64,000 nt of DNA from contig NZ_JABBNT010000003.1 in the NCBI RefSeq assembly GCF_012926505.1, positions 310,001 through 374,000 of the forward strand, written 5' to 3'. The notes under the pieces are model-generated. The model searched no databases, was not told where the DNA came from, and saw only the letters and a program-made list of their open reading frames with translations. Every line of letters begins with the position of its first letter. The first letter of the stretch is position 1. Shown piece by piece: positions 63,272 through 64,000 of this stretch. The DNA comes from Pacificispira spongiicola. GTDB taxonomy: Bacteria; Pseudomonadota; Alphaproteobacteria; UBA8366; Aestuariispiraceae. Both the position numbers and the translations under genes were made by a program.

Positions 63272-64000
63272 TTCCACCGGTCTCGGCGCGATAACGACCT
63301 GGTTTCTTCCCGCTTCCTTTGCGCTGTAAAGGGCGCGGTCCGCCCGGCGCATCAGGCCGGACAGGTCGTCCTGCCCCCCGTCCAAGGCGGCCATGCCGAT
63401 GCTGATCGTCACGGAAAAGGCGACGCCTTCGCCTTCGAAAGTCTTGCTTTCCAGGCTTTGCCGAATGCGTTCGGCCACGGTTTTGGCGGAATCCAGGCTT
63501 GTGCGCGGCAGCAGGACGGCGAATTCTTCCCCGCCGAAGCGGGCGGACAAGTCCGTGTCGCGGATGCAGGCGGTTATCGTTTCCGCCAGGCCGACGATCA
63601 CGCGGTCCCCGGCCAGATGCCCGAAGCGGTCGTTGACCGATTTGAACCTGTCCAGATCGAGGAACAGCAGGAAGGTCGGATCGTGATGCCGCCGTGCCGT
63701 CTGCACGTCGCGTTGCGCCAGCCGGTCGAAGGCGCGGCGATTGAACAGTCCGGTCAGCGGGTCGGTTTCCGCCTGCTGGCGCAGATCGGCCTGAAGGTGT
63801 TCCGTCACCATGGTGATATAGGTCGAGGCGATCAGGACCGAGGCGGCCGTCCCTTCCAGCATCACCAGCACGATATCGGTCGTCGGGTCGATCAGCGGAT
63901 GCCCGGCCAACGCCGAGAATTGATAGCCTGCCCGTCCGACATACAGCAATCCGGTGAAGGCGTAGATTCCGGCCATCACGCGCGGCGAGACCCGCACCAC
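63251..64000 (-). CDS. GGDEF-domain diguanylate cyclase (5' partial)
   Basis: At least 249 aa; the frame is open to the right window edge, so the N-terminus is missing. At least one or two membrane helices are visible ('AGIYAFTGLLYVGRAGYQF' and 'IVLVMLEGTAASVLIASTYI' region), then 'DPLTGLFNRRAFDRL' and the active-site GGEEF in 'RFGGEEFAVLLPR'. It should synthesise cyclic di-GMP from two GTP. An RxxD inhibitory site is not seen five residues before GGEEF. Convergent with hemW, overlapping it by 21 bp. Confidence 0.9.
   Translation of the reverse strand: MVRVSPRVMAGIYAFTGLLYVGRAGYQFSALAGHPLIDPTTDIVLVMLEGTAASVLIASTYITMVTEHLQADLRQQAETDPLTGLFNRRAFDRLAQRDVQTARRHHDPTFLLFLDLDRFKSVNDRFGHLAGDRVIVGLAETITACIRDTDLSARFGGEEFAVLLPRTSLDSAKTVAERIRQSLESKTFEGEGVAFSVTISIGMAALDGGQDDLSGLMRRADRALYSAKEAGRNQVVIAPRPVESGQQVA

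Noticed and set aside
9-64000. Mobile elements, prophage or integration sites
   Set aside because: No transposase, integrase, phage gene, terminal inverted repeats or duplicated tRNA 3' end was seen anywhere in the window.

Overview
The window is a chromosomal stretch of an alphaproteobacterium, most likely a Rhodospirillales-type organism. The evidence is the gene order (mnmE-mnmG-rsmG-parA-parB-holA-lptE-leuS, rho-hemJ-hemH-hemE | ppsR-maf-aroE-coaE-dnaQ-secB, hslU-hslV, grpE-hrcA-rph-rdgB-hemW) and several alphaproteobacterial families: DUF3576, DUF6489, Tim44-like TimA, a CenR-like regulator and an HslV with an N-terminal pre-sequence. Coding is dense and GC-rich. There are no rRNA genes, insertion sequences, phage genes or CRISPR arrays; one tRNA is present.

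Layout. 1-10.3 kb: an edge-truncated LpoA-like periplasmic protein and tRNA-Arg(CCG). Then comes accessory metabolism: a LysR regulator divergent from two dehydrogenases and a tautomerase; ilvD divergent from a second LysR; a 3-hydroxybenzoate 6-hydroxylase-like flavoprotein with a MarR regulator; and a HisC-like aminotransferase. 10.3-14.3 kb: quinone oxidoreductase, MazG-like protein, a DUF255 thioredoxin-domain protein and DUF6489. 14.3-26.5 kb: the origin-proximal partition and tRNA-modification block with two strong parS sites, then the minus-strand block holA-lptE-leuS-DUF3576 and a porin. 26.8-35.2 kb: a TPR-sulfotransferase, YggS, an L,D-transpeptidase coupled to a repetitive protein, a CenR-like response regulator, an MFS transporter, a metallo-beta-lactamase-fold enzyme and a methyltransferase.

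35.2-44.2 kb: tryptophan 2,3-dioxygenase, rho and the heme genes on the minus strand diverge from ppsR-maf-aroE-coaE-dnaQ on the plus strand. The 413-bp gap between hemE and ppsR looks like the chromosomal replication origin: it has an AT-rich tract, DnaA-box-like sequences and GANTC sites, and the neighbours match those of Caulobacter Cori. 44.2-54.3 kb: secB, a phosphatase, fxsA, timA and mltA; then lutABC translationally coupled to smr and an XRE regulator; then an orphan CHASE4 kinase and a bacteriohemerythrin. 54.4-64 kb: a LysE exporter, hslU-hslV, a trypsin-like lipoprotein, a broken PDZ remnant, grpE, hrcA, rph, rdgB, hemW and an edge-truncated GGDEF protein.

How parts work together. 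parA, parB and the parS sites form the segregation system close to the proposed oriC. HslUV, GrpE and HrcA are proteostasis genes. HemE, HemH, HemJ and HemW are heme-related. MltA, the L,D-transpeptidase, the LpoA-like protein, LptE, the porin and the CenR-like regulator belong to the cell envelope.

The least explained items are the repetitive protein coupled to the L,D-transpeptidase next to the CenR-like gene, the PDZ remnant facing the serine protease, a hemerythrin lacking one expected histidine ligand, and a recurring pattern of short tandem duplications at or near gene 3' ends. Coordinates and motifs were read by eye. Family assignments rest on recognised motifs and were not checked by any search.
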